Part shown: piece by piece, positions 1 to 11,400 of the stretch
Layout of the letters: each line of letters opens with the position of its first letter
How positions within the stretch are numbered: the first letter of the stretch is position 1
DNA from: Epiperipatus broadwayi
Lineage: Eukaryota; Onychophora; Udeonychophora; Euonychophora; Peripatidae
Assembly: GCA_028023455.1 (NCBI GenBank)
Contig: JAQFVV010006653.1
Span: 1-64,000, forward strand
Reading direction: 5' to 3'
DNA: 64,000 nucleotides
Made by a program: the position numbers and the translations under genes
The notes under the pieces: generated by a model
The model's input: only the letters and a program-made list of their open reading frames with translations
Database searches by the model: none
Told to the model about the DNA's origin: nothing

Positions 1-1220
1 TATTGCCTTTAATTTGAGATCGAAATGTGTGCATGTTTATGCTGAATTCTACATATATTTATACATTTTTAATATTGCTACACACACAATTCGATACCAA
101 AAAGTTTAAATTTGGGCGGGATAGACCGGTCAGTGAGAGATGACAGAAAAAGGTGAAACTTAAGATTCGAATACGAATCTTACTGTTTCATTATTAGCTG
201 ACTAAAAGTAGAAGAATACAAAAATAATCTGACTAAAAATTAGAAAAAACTGAATCTGATAATTTGCCATTTTTGGAAAATATCAGAGATCTTAGTAATG
301 TAGATTCATCATAAAACAATTGGAAATGGCAGGAATATTGTTGTTTCATAAAAGCATTTAAGTTCTTTCTGACTTTTATGATTTATTTGAGCCTCAAATG
401 CCTTTTTGAAATGACAGTATTCCTGTAATTTTCAACTGTTTTATAACAAGTCTACATTCCTAACATTTCTGATATTTTGCTAGAATGGCAAATTAACTGA
501 GATTGAGTTTTTTTTCTACTTTTTACTTAAATTACTTTATTTTTCTACATTTTAGTCAGTTAAAACTGCTTATATAAAAGCATTATTTACAAAAACCTTT
601 TTTTTTTTTTACATATTATTATTATTATTTGTAATTTTAGGATACAATTTTTTATACAGAACTACTTTGAATTTTTACTACTGTTGAGATCAGTATGAAA
701 AAAAATCTTATCTTTTTATTCTATATGTATTAGTGCTAAGTCTTATATATATATTATTTATTTTGATAGAAGACTTACAGACTGTAATGCCTGAAATAAC
801 TTTTTAAAGTTCTGTTGTTATTGTTTTTTTATATAGAGGGCTCTGATTGAAATGTTTATCTTCAGATGCTTTGATAATAATTTTCAGTAATATTTTTCTG
901 TGACAGTGATGTTATTAATTTATTAGTAGTAATTTAAATATAGATGAGGATAATAAAGATTCTTATTAATTGATTGTCCAATCATGATTAATATACACAA
1001 TGCAGATACCAAATCGACTATAGCTAGATACTATTATTTAATAATATAACTTAGAAAACATCTGGAATGGAAGTTATTTAAGTAATTAATACTTCATTAA
1101 TAAATACTTAATTAATAAATATTTTTCTTTTTTTTTCCAAAATGGCCCATTAATTTCAATGTATAAATAATTTGCATATTTTTTTTCCAAATCTTGCTTT
1201 ATTTTATGAACTTTATATAT
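1..1220. other. AT-rich stretch, nothing recognised
   Basis: No reading frame, repeat unit or RNA gene could be supported. The sequence is AT-rich with T runs near 600 and short AT repeats. It ends where the foldback element at 1221 begins. Confidence 0.5.
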
Positions 1221-1453
1221 ATGATCACTAGATGGAGCTTTACCAATAGCTCCTAACATGCTTTTGTTTACATAAACACCGAGAGAGATAGAATTCAATA
1301 TCCCTTTTGTTGTCTCACATTCAGACTAGCTGGTTTCAAGCTAGTTGGCTCACATCAGTGAAGAGTAGGGACCAGAAACTAGATCTCTCTTGGCGTTTAT
1401 GTAAACAAAAGCTTGTTAGGAGCTATTGGTGAAGCTCCATCTAGTGATCATAA
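1221..1453. mobile_element. Foldback element C with hammerhead-like centre
   Basis: Two arms of about 70 bp (about 1221-1290 and 1385-1453) are near-perfect inverted copies; each contains TGATCACTAGATGGAGCTT and TTTTGTTTACATAAAC. Between them, on the minus strand, lies a hammerhead-like core at 1320-1362. The layout (arms pointing outward around a ribozyme core) matches the other ribozyme elements in the window. No protein is encoded; the short frames here are incidental. No clear target duplication was read. Confidence 0.7.
1320..1362 (-). ncRNA. Hammerhead-like ribozyme relic (family C)
   Basis: On the minus strand: stem I TTCA, core CTGATGT, stem II GAGC-CAACTA-GCTT, then GAAAC, CAGCTA, GTC and the closing stem I strand TGAA. 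The HHR consensus is CUGANGA and GAAA; here the last core A is replaced by T, which should impair cleavage. Stem I (TTCA/TGAA) and stem II pair correctly and the cleavage triplet is GTC. Read as a decayed type I HHR; whether it ever cleaved is inference. Confidence 0.5.
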
Positions 1454-2009
1454 AATGCAAGCTAAAAGCAAGTTACGAAATTTATAACTTGTTTTGTTTA
1501 TTATTATATATATATATATATCTTTCACTTGATGATATTTCTTTTAAAACTATATATATATATATGAATATTATATCTTGGCCTCTTCAGTTATCATTTC
1601 AAAGATTATTCCTATAAAATATATCTACATACATATTTATAATATTTAATATATACCAAATAATATTTTACATTAATGTGTAATGTAATAAAAATAGTAA
1701 ATAAAAAAGCATAAAAAATATCTTCTGTCATGAAGATAAATATAGAAAAGAAACTACGATCTGAATTTTATGAAGGATTTTTATATTATTATTGTTATTA
1801 TATTTTATTATGAAACATATTGCATTGTAGATTATAATACGTATATTTTATAGAAATAATCCTTGAAAATGACAGTAGAAATGAAACATAGGAAAGGTAT
1901 TATAATATAATGTGTATAAAGATATGGAAGGAAATGTTTCATATAATAAAACAAGATTTGAAAAAAGAAACGTGTGTGTAGTAATTATGTATTAAAATAA
2001 AAGAAGTTA

Positions 2010-2220
2010 TTCAGACAAGCACTAAACATCACATGATCTCCATCTCTATACTAGCTCCTCACTGATGATGGCCACAAGCCAGAAACTAATCTGGGGATAT
2101 TGGATGAGTAGGCACTAGATAGGAATTTTATGCACAAGCCTTCTGGCATTCATTGATTACTCTGTTTGGCACAGGGTGGCACTACTGTATGGAGAGTTTT
2201 GCCTTTGTTCAGACAAGCAC
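2010..2220 (+). mobile_element. Ribozyme element A1 with 13-bp target duplication
   Basis: A 185-bp element (2023-2207) is flanked by an exact 13-bp repeat, TTCAGACAAGCAC, at 2010-2022 and 2208-2220. The first 32 bases are antisense to the family A 3' region (reverse complement of a stretch ending CATGTGATGTTTA). At about 2055 the sequence flips into sense family A sequence carrying an HHR and ending GTTTTGCCTTTG. It is thus a small head-to-head inverted insertion, related to the 457-bp units at 14.6-15.9 kb. No coding capacity. Confidence 0.85.
2056..2097 (+). ncRNA. Hammerhead ribozyme, family A copy 1
   Basis: Order: stem I TCCTCA, CTGATGA, stem II TGGC-CACAA-GCCA, GAAA, CTAATC, closing stem I TGGGGA (one U:G wobble). 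All core bases are present. Stem III differs from other copies: ACTAAT instead of the palindrome ACTAGT, so the cleavage triplet is ATC rather than GTC. Known HHRs tolerate NUH triplets; weakened stem III may reduce activity. Part of element A1. Confidence 0.8.
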
Positions 2221-3098
2221 ATTATTATTAGGAATAATTTAACTATCAAATTCTATATTAGTAGTGTCAGAGATCATTTTTATTAAGTTGTATATTGAAA
2301 TTATTTCTACTGCAACAGAAATAGAGAATTTTTATTTTTTAAGGAGGATTTATTATCTAAATATTCATTAATTATTCATTCATTCTTTACAACTGATTAT
2401 TGTGCACCAGGTTTCTTAAATTTCCAGAAAACTTAAAAACTAATATTAACATATATTCAAAGAACAATCTTGAATGGAACCTGTGATACAATCATAACAT
2501 TATAATGTTTTCCTGAAGGTTTGTGGTGATGGTGTCCAAACAATAAATACAACAATAACATTATAATCATTGAAATAATTTTATTTCTTTCATAACTATT
2601 AAACAACAAATATTTGTGAATTAATGAAATAATTATTTGTTTTTAACAATATTTTTCTGCCATCTGGACTACATAATATAAGATCTTAAGAGGCTTCATA
2701 ATTCCAATCTAGTAATATTATGATTTTTGATTTTCTTGAATGGAGAATATGGTGTTTTTTCTAAGGCTAAGATTTTTTTAGCAATGGTATATTGGTTTTC
2801 AACATTTCAATAAGAAATGTAATTAATTATTGAAATGCAATTCAAGACAAATTTGATAGTCAGCCATTATTTCATTATCCAACATTTATGTGGAAAACTC
2901 CAATTCTTATTTCATCTTTATATTTAGTTTGAAAAAGATTTTGGATGAGTTTTTCTTTTCACAATATTTTATTGATTAAATTACATCTTTGGCTGGGTTA
3001 GTTCTTAATTTATTATAGAATTGTTTGACTTTTTGTTAATAGTACCATGTTTAAATCCTGTATTAGTTAAATCCTTTAGGTAATGCATTAAGTTATTT
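2221..3098. other. Unassigned AT-rich stretch
   Basis: No gene supported. A segment around 2510-2545 (CTGAAGGTTTGTGGTGATGG) resembles the outer end of the family F elements (20.95 kb reverse strand, 7.22 kb), so a short F-related scrap may lie here. The rest shows nothing recognisable. Confidence 0.35.
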
Positions 3099-3530
3099 TT
3101 GTGTGATGATAAACTGCATATATTATTACCTTATATATCCACTTTGTCTAAAAAATTCATCAAAACATTTGCAACGTCTTTTAATTTAAGCTTTCACACA
3201 CCATCGGCAACCAACAGATTAATCAATAATTCCAAAGATAAGATAGTACCTGATGAAACTCTGCAGGTGGTTTACAAAATTACTTGCCCCCAGAATGATT
3301 GTAAAGTGGCATATTATGGGGAAACTCGTGCTTCTATTACCATTAGAATCTCACGGCACTGCTATTTATATAACAGAGAACACATCAAGTCTGAACATAG
3401 CTCAATATTTTTGGAGCATCAGAGGTTAACTGGCCATGTGTTAGAACCCATTTCAGTGGAGATATTGTGCACTGAATGCCTCAACACTAAACATAAGATA
3501 AGAAGTGTGCTTTATAGCAGATGATCCCAG
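3099..3530 (+). pseudogene. PLE GIY-YIG endonuclease fragment
   Basis: An open stretch of about 141 codons shows a GIY-YIG nuclease region: VVYKITCPQNDCKVAYYGET followed by an ITIRISRH helix, then H and GHV positions typical of the C-terminal nuclease of Penelope-like retroelements. The upstream part (LLPYISTLSKKF) matches the PLE linker between RT and nuclease. The catalytic Y and R of the family are recognisable, but there is no RT in frame upstream and the frame has no convincing start, so this is a 5'-truncated PLE remnant. It is separate from the PLE RT fragment that begins at 3943. Confidence 0.65.
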
Positions 3531-3799
3531 CACCATCAACAGGAAGGAATCTTGCTTTTCCATCTCTAAAAAATGGGTGGTGTAAATTGCATAAATTTGC
3601 ATATAACTAAATTATACATACGTTTAACCAGAACCCCAATCATAAGCTATGAATATGGGAACCAGACATTCCCAAAAGTGCTTAGCATTTATATTTTGTT
3701 TGTTTTTCTTTTATTATAGCTTCATGTAGTTGCATTTTAATGCAATATAGACATTACTGAATACAAGTGAAGTAGAATTAAGCTGTTTAATACCACTGT

Positions 3800-5150
3800 A
3801 AGTAAAATACATAGAATCCTCCAATAATAAGAGCAAATCTTTAATAACTTTAATTTTATTCTTAGATGAAGATACATTTTTAATCAACACAGATGTAAGA
3901 ACATCAACAATGCTTAATCTATTAACAGATTATTAATAGATTGTTAATAGATTAAGCATTATTGATGTTCTTATGTGTGTATGGATTAAAAATATATCTT
4001 CATCCAAGAATAAAGTTAAACTTATTAAAGATTCGCTTTTATTATTGGAGGATTCTATGTATTTTATTTATAATGGTAATTTTTATAACATTAGGGAAGG
4101 GTTGATAATAGGTTATATTATTTCTCCTTTAATCTATTCTATTTATATAAATTATTTGAAAGAGGACATTATTAATAAGGACTGTGTGTATTTAGTTATT
4201 TGTTAAATATGTTGATAATTGTTTGTAGTTGAAAATGATAAACTGAGAATGGTTATATAAGTTTAATTGGTTTCATCTTTTAGTAAAATATGTTGTAGAA
4301 AGAGGCAGGTTAAATTTTGTTAATTAAAATTTTTAGATTTACTTGTGATAAGAAATAAGAATAATTGTTTGATATGTAGTCACTATATTAAGAGTAAGGA
4401 TCTAAGATCTATAATTAAACATGATAGCTAGCAATTCTTACCTGTAAAGTAGCTGCTTAAATAAATTATTGCTATAGAAATCAATGAGTAAATGGTTCTA
4501 GTAATATAGCTTTGTTTCAAAAATGTCAATATTATAAAGATTATTTGAGTGTTGTCTATTTTGATAAATTTGTTAAAATACATTTTAATAGTAATTATAG
4601 TGGTGTTAATAATTGTAATAATGGGAACGATGAAGAAAAATATAAATTTATTTATTTGCCTTTTAAATTGTCTTCTTATAGAACTGTAAATAAAAATAGT
4701 AATTTGTTTCGAAATAAAAAAAATTGCTTTGAAGAGAGGTATTAGTCTAAATAATTTATTAAATAATAAAAATATCTTTGATAGGAAGTAATGTATATTA
4801 TCCCTTGTTTTTGGAAGAAGTTATATATAGATTAGAGTAGTTTGAGCTTCATTGAAAGAAAAAAAGTATATAAAAGTAGGATTAGAAATACATATGTGAA
4901 TTCTGCTTTATATATCTATGAAAGAGATTCAGGTCACACTATTAGTTTTGATGAGGTTAAGGTTGTCTTCTTTGAAAGAAATGAAATAAAATAGAAGTAA
5001 AGAAACTTTATTATTAAAAATTTATGATTCTGAAGCAATTAATTTGTTTAATAGTTCTTTTGATGTTAAGAGTATGTGTGATGTAATTTGGCATTGTGGG
5101 TAATAGTATATATTTATTGATATACTTTAGTTTTTTGCACTTGAGAAGTC
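3800..5150 (+). pseudogene. PLE fragment (RT to GIY-YIG), inverted 5' end
   Basis: From 3943 rightward, broken frames match the PLE order. RT palm: FIYNGNFYNIREGLIIGYII then a degraded KYVDN in place of YADD near 4205-4225. Linker: IYLPF and a cysteine-containing segment at about 4650-4745. A GIY-YIG tail near 4880-4990 reads ERDSGHTISFDEVKVVFFE. Many stops and frameshifts make it inactive. The stretch 3800-3927 is an inverted copy of about 3943-4071, so the left end is head-to-head with the sense part, the same layout as the ribozyme elements. Assignment rests on motif order. Confidence 0.6.
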
Positions 5151-5399
5151 TGCTTTTAGTAGTGAAACCAATGATTGTGTTATACAGTTTTTCTTTGGCT
5201 AGTCTGGTTTAGTTTTGAATGGTCTAATTTTAATATGCTTGTATATGTATTTATATATACACACATTATCCACTATCAAGAAATGATTGTAGACCTTTGA
5301 TAAGTTCAGTAAGCATCTGATTTGTTTGTAGGAATAACTTAAATATTCCATTATTTAGAGCTTTCATTGGGATGCCAAATATTTTACAAATACACATTA

Positions 5400-5960
5400 A
5401 GAGGAGACCAGTCTTAGCTCAGGCCATGAACAAATAGTACTTTAAATGATAAACGAATGATCAAGAATGGAATGCATCCATCAATTCTTGCAGCTTTTGA
5501 TGTATATAAGCTTACATTTGTCAACATTGATTAAATTTCAGAGTGGAATTAATTTTTCAGCCAGATAGAATATTGCATTTAGTAATTATTAAATTAGTAA
5601 TCAACCAAACAAAGATGGAGATAGAATATCTCTTTTAACAAACTTTTAATTACATATACATTAGGCTATGTTTATTTCTTATTTACATTTATTAAATTAT
5701 ATTTAATTATTAAAACAAGTTGTTAAAAGAGTGATTCTGTCTCCATCCTTGTTTGACTGATTGTTAATTGAACAATTATTAAATGCCATATTTCAACTGG
5801 CTGAAAAAATTATTTCATTTTGAAGTTTCATCAATATTGACACAACTAAGTCTATATACCCCAATAGTTGTAAAAATAAATGGATTCATTCTACTATTGA
5901 TCATTTGTTCAATATTTAAAGTGTTATTTATTCATGGCCTAAGGTAAGACTGGTTTCTTT
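5400..5960. repeat. Inverted repeat, arms about 240 bp
   Basis: Left arm (about 5403-5643, starting near GAGACCAGTCTTAGCTCAGG and ending near AAGATGGAGATAGAATATC) recurs inverted on the right (about 5720-5957, ending CCTAAGGTAAGACTGGTTTC). Identity is moderate with indels. No protein is encoded. It could be another decayed foldback element; no family or target duplication was identified. Confidence 0.55.
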
Positions 5961-6363
5961 TCTTAATTACATATACATTCCAGGGGTGGGCAATTGTTTT
6001 GGCTCGGGGGCTGCAAAGGTTGGCGGAGGGCCACATTGGGGCCACTTTGTGGAAGTGAAGGTTAGCAGAAGGCCACACCTTATTTTCATGACACAATAAA
6101 CACACTGCTTTATTCCCTGTATTACCAAAGAAATATTTGTTTGTCCATTCTTCATTAAACACACGGCATCCATTAATGATTTTACATTTTTTCAGAGGGT
6201 TCATGGTTTCACTAAAGTTGGAAATGTATATATTTGCTAATGCAAAGACAAAATTGAAATTAATCAGATCAACTAGAAAAGCACTGCACATCATATCTAC
6301 ATTGCGCATATGTATTGATGTGGCCATCATAGTGGAAAATATGAGAAATCTTCGGTCGTGCAT
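5932..6363 (-). pseudogene. hAT transposase N-terminal (BED finger) fragment
   Basis: A 143-codon frame contains GCRVFNEEWTNKYFF then KAVCLLC, matching the start of the BED-type zinc finger found at the N terminus of hAT-family transposases and domesticated relatives such as GTF2IRD2-like proteins. The finger's second half (histidines) and the RNase-H-like catalytic domain are absent: after CLLCHENKV the frame runs into the terminal repeat. Non-functional remnant inside the deleted hAT element. Confidence 0.55.
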
Positions 6364-6477
6364 GGGAAGGAAATCTCAGTTCAAGGCAGATTTTTCTGAT
6401 TGTCTTGGTGGGCCACATAAAAACTCTAAGTGGCCCACATGTGGCCCTCAGGCCGCTATTTGCCCACCTCTGCATTA
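5981..6477 (-). mobile_element. Internally deleted hAT-type element
   Basis: Terminal inverted repeats begin CAGGGGTGGGCAA on the left and, read inward from the right, CAGAGGTGGGCAAAT, a signature of hAT (Charlie-like) transposons. The outer sequences also share GGCCACAT-type repeats. The body is only about 500 bp, so most of the transposase is gone. An 8-bp duplication, expected for hAT, was not clearly readable (flanks ATACATTC and CATTAGAC). Confidence 0.65.
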
Positions 6478-7537
6478 GACTATGGTTATTCCATATATAC
6501 ATGTCTGTATATATATATGTGTATATATATATATACACACACATATATATAACTCTTCTACATTTTAGACATAGTTGCTGACATGGAGGGTGAATGCTAA
6601 TTTTTCCAAATACTTGATAAAAGTTTTTATCGATAAATTTGTAAAAATATTGTACATAGATATTAGCAAGTAATTTACTTATAAAACGTTTTATTTAAAA
6701 TAATATTTTTTTTAAGCCAACCATAATAAAATGATATAATTAGACTGAAATCAACTAAAGCTCTTTAACTTGAATACTAAGTTTTCATCTACATTTTAGA
6801 AAAAAAGTCTTTAAGAGAAACTAAAGGATTATTGATTATAGACATACAGTTGTCAGACATTTAAACTGACTTAGAACATATTCATTAATTACAAAGGAAC
6901 TTATGTTTCCATCAGCTTCTCAAAACATTAAGAAGACTTGATGTTATTTAGCTGTTGTATGTTGGTTTATAGATTTCTAGAGAAATCAGTATACCAAAAT
7001 CAAATCATTTGATTGCCTCTTAATAATTATAATTTTTAGAAAACATCACACAGACTTAAATCTAAAAAAATTAAATTCTAAAATTTATCACTTTTGTTAT
7101 TTATATTTTAAGACAAACGTATTCATACTAAAATAATATAATAAATATATCAATGAGCGATTAGTACATGATATCAAAGGAATTATATTCATGAAATTAA
7201 TACTTTGATATTTGCCTAAAAGTTTGTGATGATGGTATATTATTAGATGTGATATGTATGATTATTTTCATTATCTATGAGTGAATGTTGAATGTACAGA
7301 AAATTTTAAACGTTATTTAAATTTTTCAAATACAAACAACTTGTTAGTAATAACACACAATTAGACAACACAGGTTAGTAATTGCACAACATTATGAGTG
7401 GTAGTATTTTCCATTCTTCTTCAGGTGTTGCTTGCCTGATATATACAGTGACAGTATTTGAGTAGTATTGTTCTCCACTCTTCTTCAGGTATTGCTGGCC
7501 TGATATGTACAGTGACAGTATTCACATAGAAGTTGAA

Positions 7538-7612
7538 CTCGCACCTTTAGATTCTTGAATATTGAATTTAAGGCAAACACTCTAACCAACTGAGCTATTC
7601 TGTCAATAGGCA
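7538..7612 (-). other. tRNA-like block in left arm of F1
   Basis: Minus-strand sequence contains AATAGCTCAGTTGGTTAGAG, which fits an RNA polymerase III A box, and, about 45 bases on, GGTGCGAGTTCAACTTC, which fits a B box. The insert between them is too AT-rich for a functional tRNA and no acceptor stem was found. Interpreted as the tRNA-derived promoter of a SINE-like element, not a tRNA gene. Confidence 0.55.
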
Positions 7613-8117
7613 ACAGATAGTAAAAATTTGATAAATTTATATGTGAGGGTTGGTTCAAATCTTCCTAAATCCTTCAAATTTTTCCCCCTAAGCCCTTCTT
7701 TTTTTTTTTATTATAACAGTAAGAGCAAGATTAATTAGAGGTTTCCATACTTTGTGTATTGCCATACTGGGTTGACTTATAGGATTTTTTACCATTGTCA
7801 TACAAGCAGACCATTTATGTACTAATGACCATATGTTTAATTGGGAAAATATAAAAAATATTGAATAAAGAGGGAATAATGCATAGAAGAAAGTTCAAGG
7901 AAGCTGCTCATATGACAATGGTAAACAATCCTATAAGTCAACCAACTATGGCAATACACAATGTATGGAAGCCTATAATTAATTTTGCTCTTATGAAGAA
8001 TTAATATTATAATTAAAAAAATTGAAAGGCTTAGTGAAAAAAAATATTGAAGAACTTAGGAGGATTTGAACCAACTCTCATATATAAATATATCAAATTT
8101 CTACTATCTGTTGCCTT

Positions 8118-8192
8118 TGACAGAATAGCTCAGTTGGTCAGTGTGTTTGCCTTAAATTCGATATTCAAGAATCTAAAGGTGCAAGTTCAACT
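8118..8192 (+). other. tRNA-like block in right arm of F1
   Basis: Plus-strand copy of the same block: AATAGCTCAGTTGGTCAG (A box-like) and AAGGTGCAAGTTCAACTTC (B box-like), followed by ATACTGTCACTG and the F-family body. Differences from the left arm are scattered substitutions, so the arms are similar but not recently identical. Confidence 0.55.
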
Positions 8193-8481
8193 TCTATGCA
8201 AATACTGTCACTGTGCATATCAGGCCAGTAAGAAGAATGGAGAATAACACTACTCGAAACATTGTGTAATCACTAACCTGTGTTGTCTAATTGTGTGTTA
8301 TTACTAATAAGCTGTTCAATCACTAATCTGTGTTGTCTAATTGTCTATTATGTAATTACTAACCTGTGTTGTCTAATTGTGTGTTATTACTAACAAGTTG
8401 TTCGTTTTGGAAAAGTTTAAATAACATTTAAAATTTTCTGTACATTCAACATTTACTCATAGATGCCAGAATACTTTGATA

Positions 8482-11400
8482 GTTCATGATGATATATGTC
8501 CATCAAAAATCAATAATTTAAACATATTAGGCTAACGTATTTATCATTTTTTTAAAAACTAATAATTATTTTTTATTCTTATCTTCAACAATTTGATGAA
8601 TTTAATATGTATTGTTAGTAAGTCAATATTTAATTTTTTACATGTTATTTTCAGTCATAGTTCTTTTTGGCAATACATTCTGAGAATTGAACTGGTTTAA
8701 TCCAACATAAACTGCATTACTCATGGCTTGCTTATTAGTATCAGTCATGCATTTTATTTTCCTCTAAATAGTTTTAAATTATATTTATGAATTACTTTTA
8801 TCGTCTCACTTTTTATATATTAGTATTTTATGGTTGATTTAAAAGTTATACTTTTATAAAAAAAAAAAAATCTAGGCTTTATTATTTGCTGTCTCTATTA
8901 TATATATTTTATGTTAATAATTTATATATGGACATGCTATATGTGATGCAGTGTTAAGCATATAATATTTCTTGAGACAATAATTATTTACTTGATTGCA
9001 TTGAGAAGTATTTCAGATCTTGTTAATATTATTTTTCCTACCAATTATAAAAGTTTGTTAATGACCTAAATTTTGGGACATAAGATGAATTGACATCTGC
9101 AGAACTAAATAAATGAGTATCAAAATCATTTCCTTTCTATTAGTAATTGTAAAAGTGATTGTCTTTGTATTTTAAAAAATTAAAAACTTTTCTATAAGCA
9201 CAAACTACCAGTGCACTATTTGAAGATCATCTTTGAAACCATTCTAAAATAAAGTCATTGAAAGGAATTTTTGATAAATTTGGCCCTTACTCTGGATATT
9301 TCTGTGTGTTTACACAGAAGCAGCACCTCTAGTGGCTGGGTGCAGTTAACCAGAAAGTACCATTTGGTATTGTATACAGATTTGAATGTTATCTATTGGA
9401 ATTTTCTCCATCAATTCTAAGTAGAAATATAATTGTATTTATAATTGTGACATTACTTAAACCTAACTGATCTACAAATTAATATTGTCAAGACTTAAAC
9501 ACCAAGATCTAATTTCAGCATATAAATGTATATTTACCTTCAATATATATAAATATAATCTGAATGATTGAGAAGATTTGTTGTTGTTTAGAAGTTATTC
9601 ACTTGTATTAAAGATATTTTTCATTTTATAGCTTTGAATATTATCGTGGAATAATTTATTATAGAATCATATCGCATTGTTTATGGCTTTTATCATTGAG
9701 TTATTAGTAGTTTTAACTTTATTTAAATATCTTTCATGAATAATTTTGCAATTAGAAGTAATATATGTCAATGAATTTTGTAATAATCTGATTTATAGAA
9801 TTGAGACCAATTTGGGGTATTTAGATAAAATTTTGATCATTAAAACTCATAACAACTTTTGGTATGATATTAATATTTGGACACAATATTTTTTTTGGAT
9901 AAAATATAAATTGTGAAATATCTATTTGTTTAATCCTATTACTGTCAGATAAATAGACAAGTAGCATTAATAATGAGAGGAAAATGTCAACCTATTGCAG
10001 ACATCCTCACATTACTAGCAAAGATTATGTATTGTTAGGAAGTAAACTTGATATAGGTATTAAACCATCTGTAGTGAAATAGTTATTTATAAAAGAAACC
10101 ATTTTATTGGGATTTTGTTTTTAGCAAGGGCAAAGTTTATTTAGCAGAAATTAAGTTGATCTAGGATGTCAGAAATATCTTATTCTTTATTAGTGGAATA
10201 TAAAACCCAAGTTTACATTTTAGTGTTTAAAAGAAACATAAAATTAATAATCTCTATTGGGGTGAATAAGATATGTGATTTTTTTCTCATATATAAAATG
10301 GTAATGTGCCTTATGATTGGATTGGTTGAATTTTCAATGAGGAGATAATGCTTCGAAAATATTAAATTTTATTTTCTTTAAGCCAAAACAATAAATGAAA
10401 ATTGTAATTAGATGGAGTAGATAGCTGAAGAGAGCTAGAAAGTTTGCATTCAAGTCCCCTCTAATTACATCTAAAGTTCAGTATATTCCTTATTATTAAA
10501 AGGAGAGAGGTTGCTTTGACAACAGTGAGAAATATTGATTATTATCTATATTGGTATGTTTAGGTGGTTACTGATTTCTAATAGTTATCTTATACTTGTA
10601 TTAAAATAAATGAACTTTGGTACAAAAATTTGATTTATGCACTTCATCATATTCTATCTTGATTTTTCACATTTATTGCCAAAATATTGTTTTTCTTTTG
10701 ACCATTTTTGCTGTTTACTGCTATCTTTTATTAATTCTGTTCCTATTGATGATTTTTCAATGCTAATATTTTGAATTGTGATCAGTAATCTCTTTGAATT
10801 TATGTTGATAATAGAATTTGTATAAGTATTAACCAAATGTCCATTTTTTAACTCCACAAACAGCAATTCTGATCCCCAGTGGGATTTTTCCTTTTTTTAT
10901 ATATGTAGTGTATAAGTATAAAAGTACACTGAAACATATATAATGCTCAGATCCTTGCTTCACAGCCCACATCCAATCTCCTACCATCTAACTATATTTA
11001 AACCCACCTTCACGCATGTATATATATCTAATAATACCTATATATTTATTTTGCTTAATATTCTAAAAGAAATCACATAAACACTTATGCATTCTAATCT
11101 AAAAATATTCTTATTTAATAGTATTCTCATGTGTATACGGGCATAAATAATAAATATATATATATATCAGTGTAGGAGATTGTGAATAAATTAATAAAGT
11201 CATGTTATATATAAAATATCATATATGAAACATTTTTTTATATGTAATTTTGTAGCCAGAAATGATGCAATCTTGTTAAAAAGTCTCTCGAAAAACAATC
11301 ACCCGGAAAATCCCTTAGATAAAAGTAAAAGATTACGATTTTGTAATAATAAAATAAGCCCATTAGTGGAAATTTTGTCCATGCTAGCTTGTTTTAAAAT

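Larger units (their letters stand above)
7199..8481. mobile_element. Large foldback element F1 with 12-bp target duplication
   Basis: An exact 12-bp repeat, AATACTTTGATA, at 7199-7210 and 8470-8481 flanks 1,259 bp of head-to-head inverted sequence: an antisense arm (about 7211-7810) and a sense arm (about 7905-8469), joined by a short spacer. Each arm carries a tRNA-like block and a region resembling CCTGAAGAAGAGTGGAGAA. The sense arm has short tandem repeats built on ACTAACCTGTGTTGTCTAATT. The two outer ends differ, as in the family A elements. One insertion event with both arms present is the simplest reading. Confidence 0.8.

Noticed and set aside
7538-8192. Two tRNA genes in opposite orientation
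   Set aside because: A- and B-box-like sequences exist but there is no acceptor stem or proper anticodon arm; they are the heads of a SINE-like foldback.
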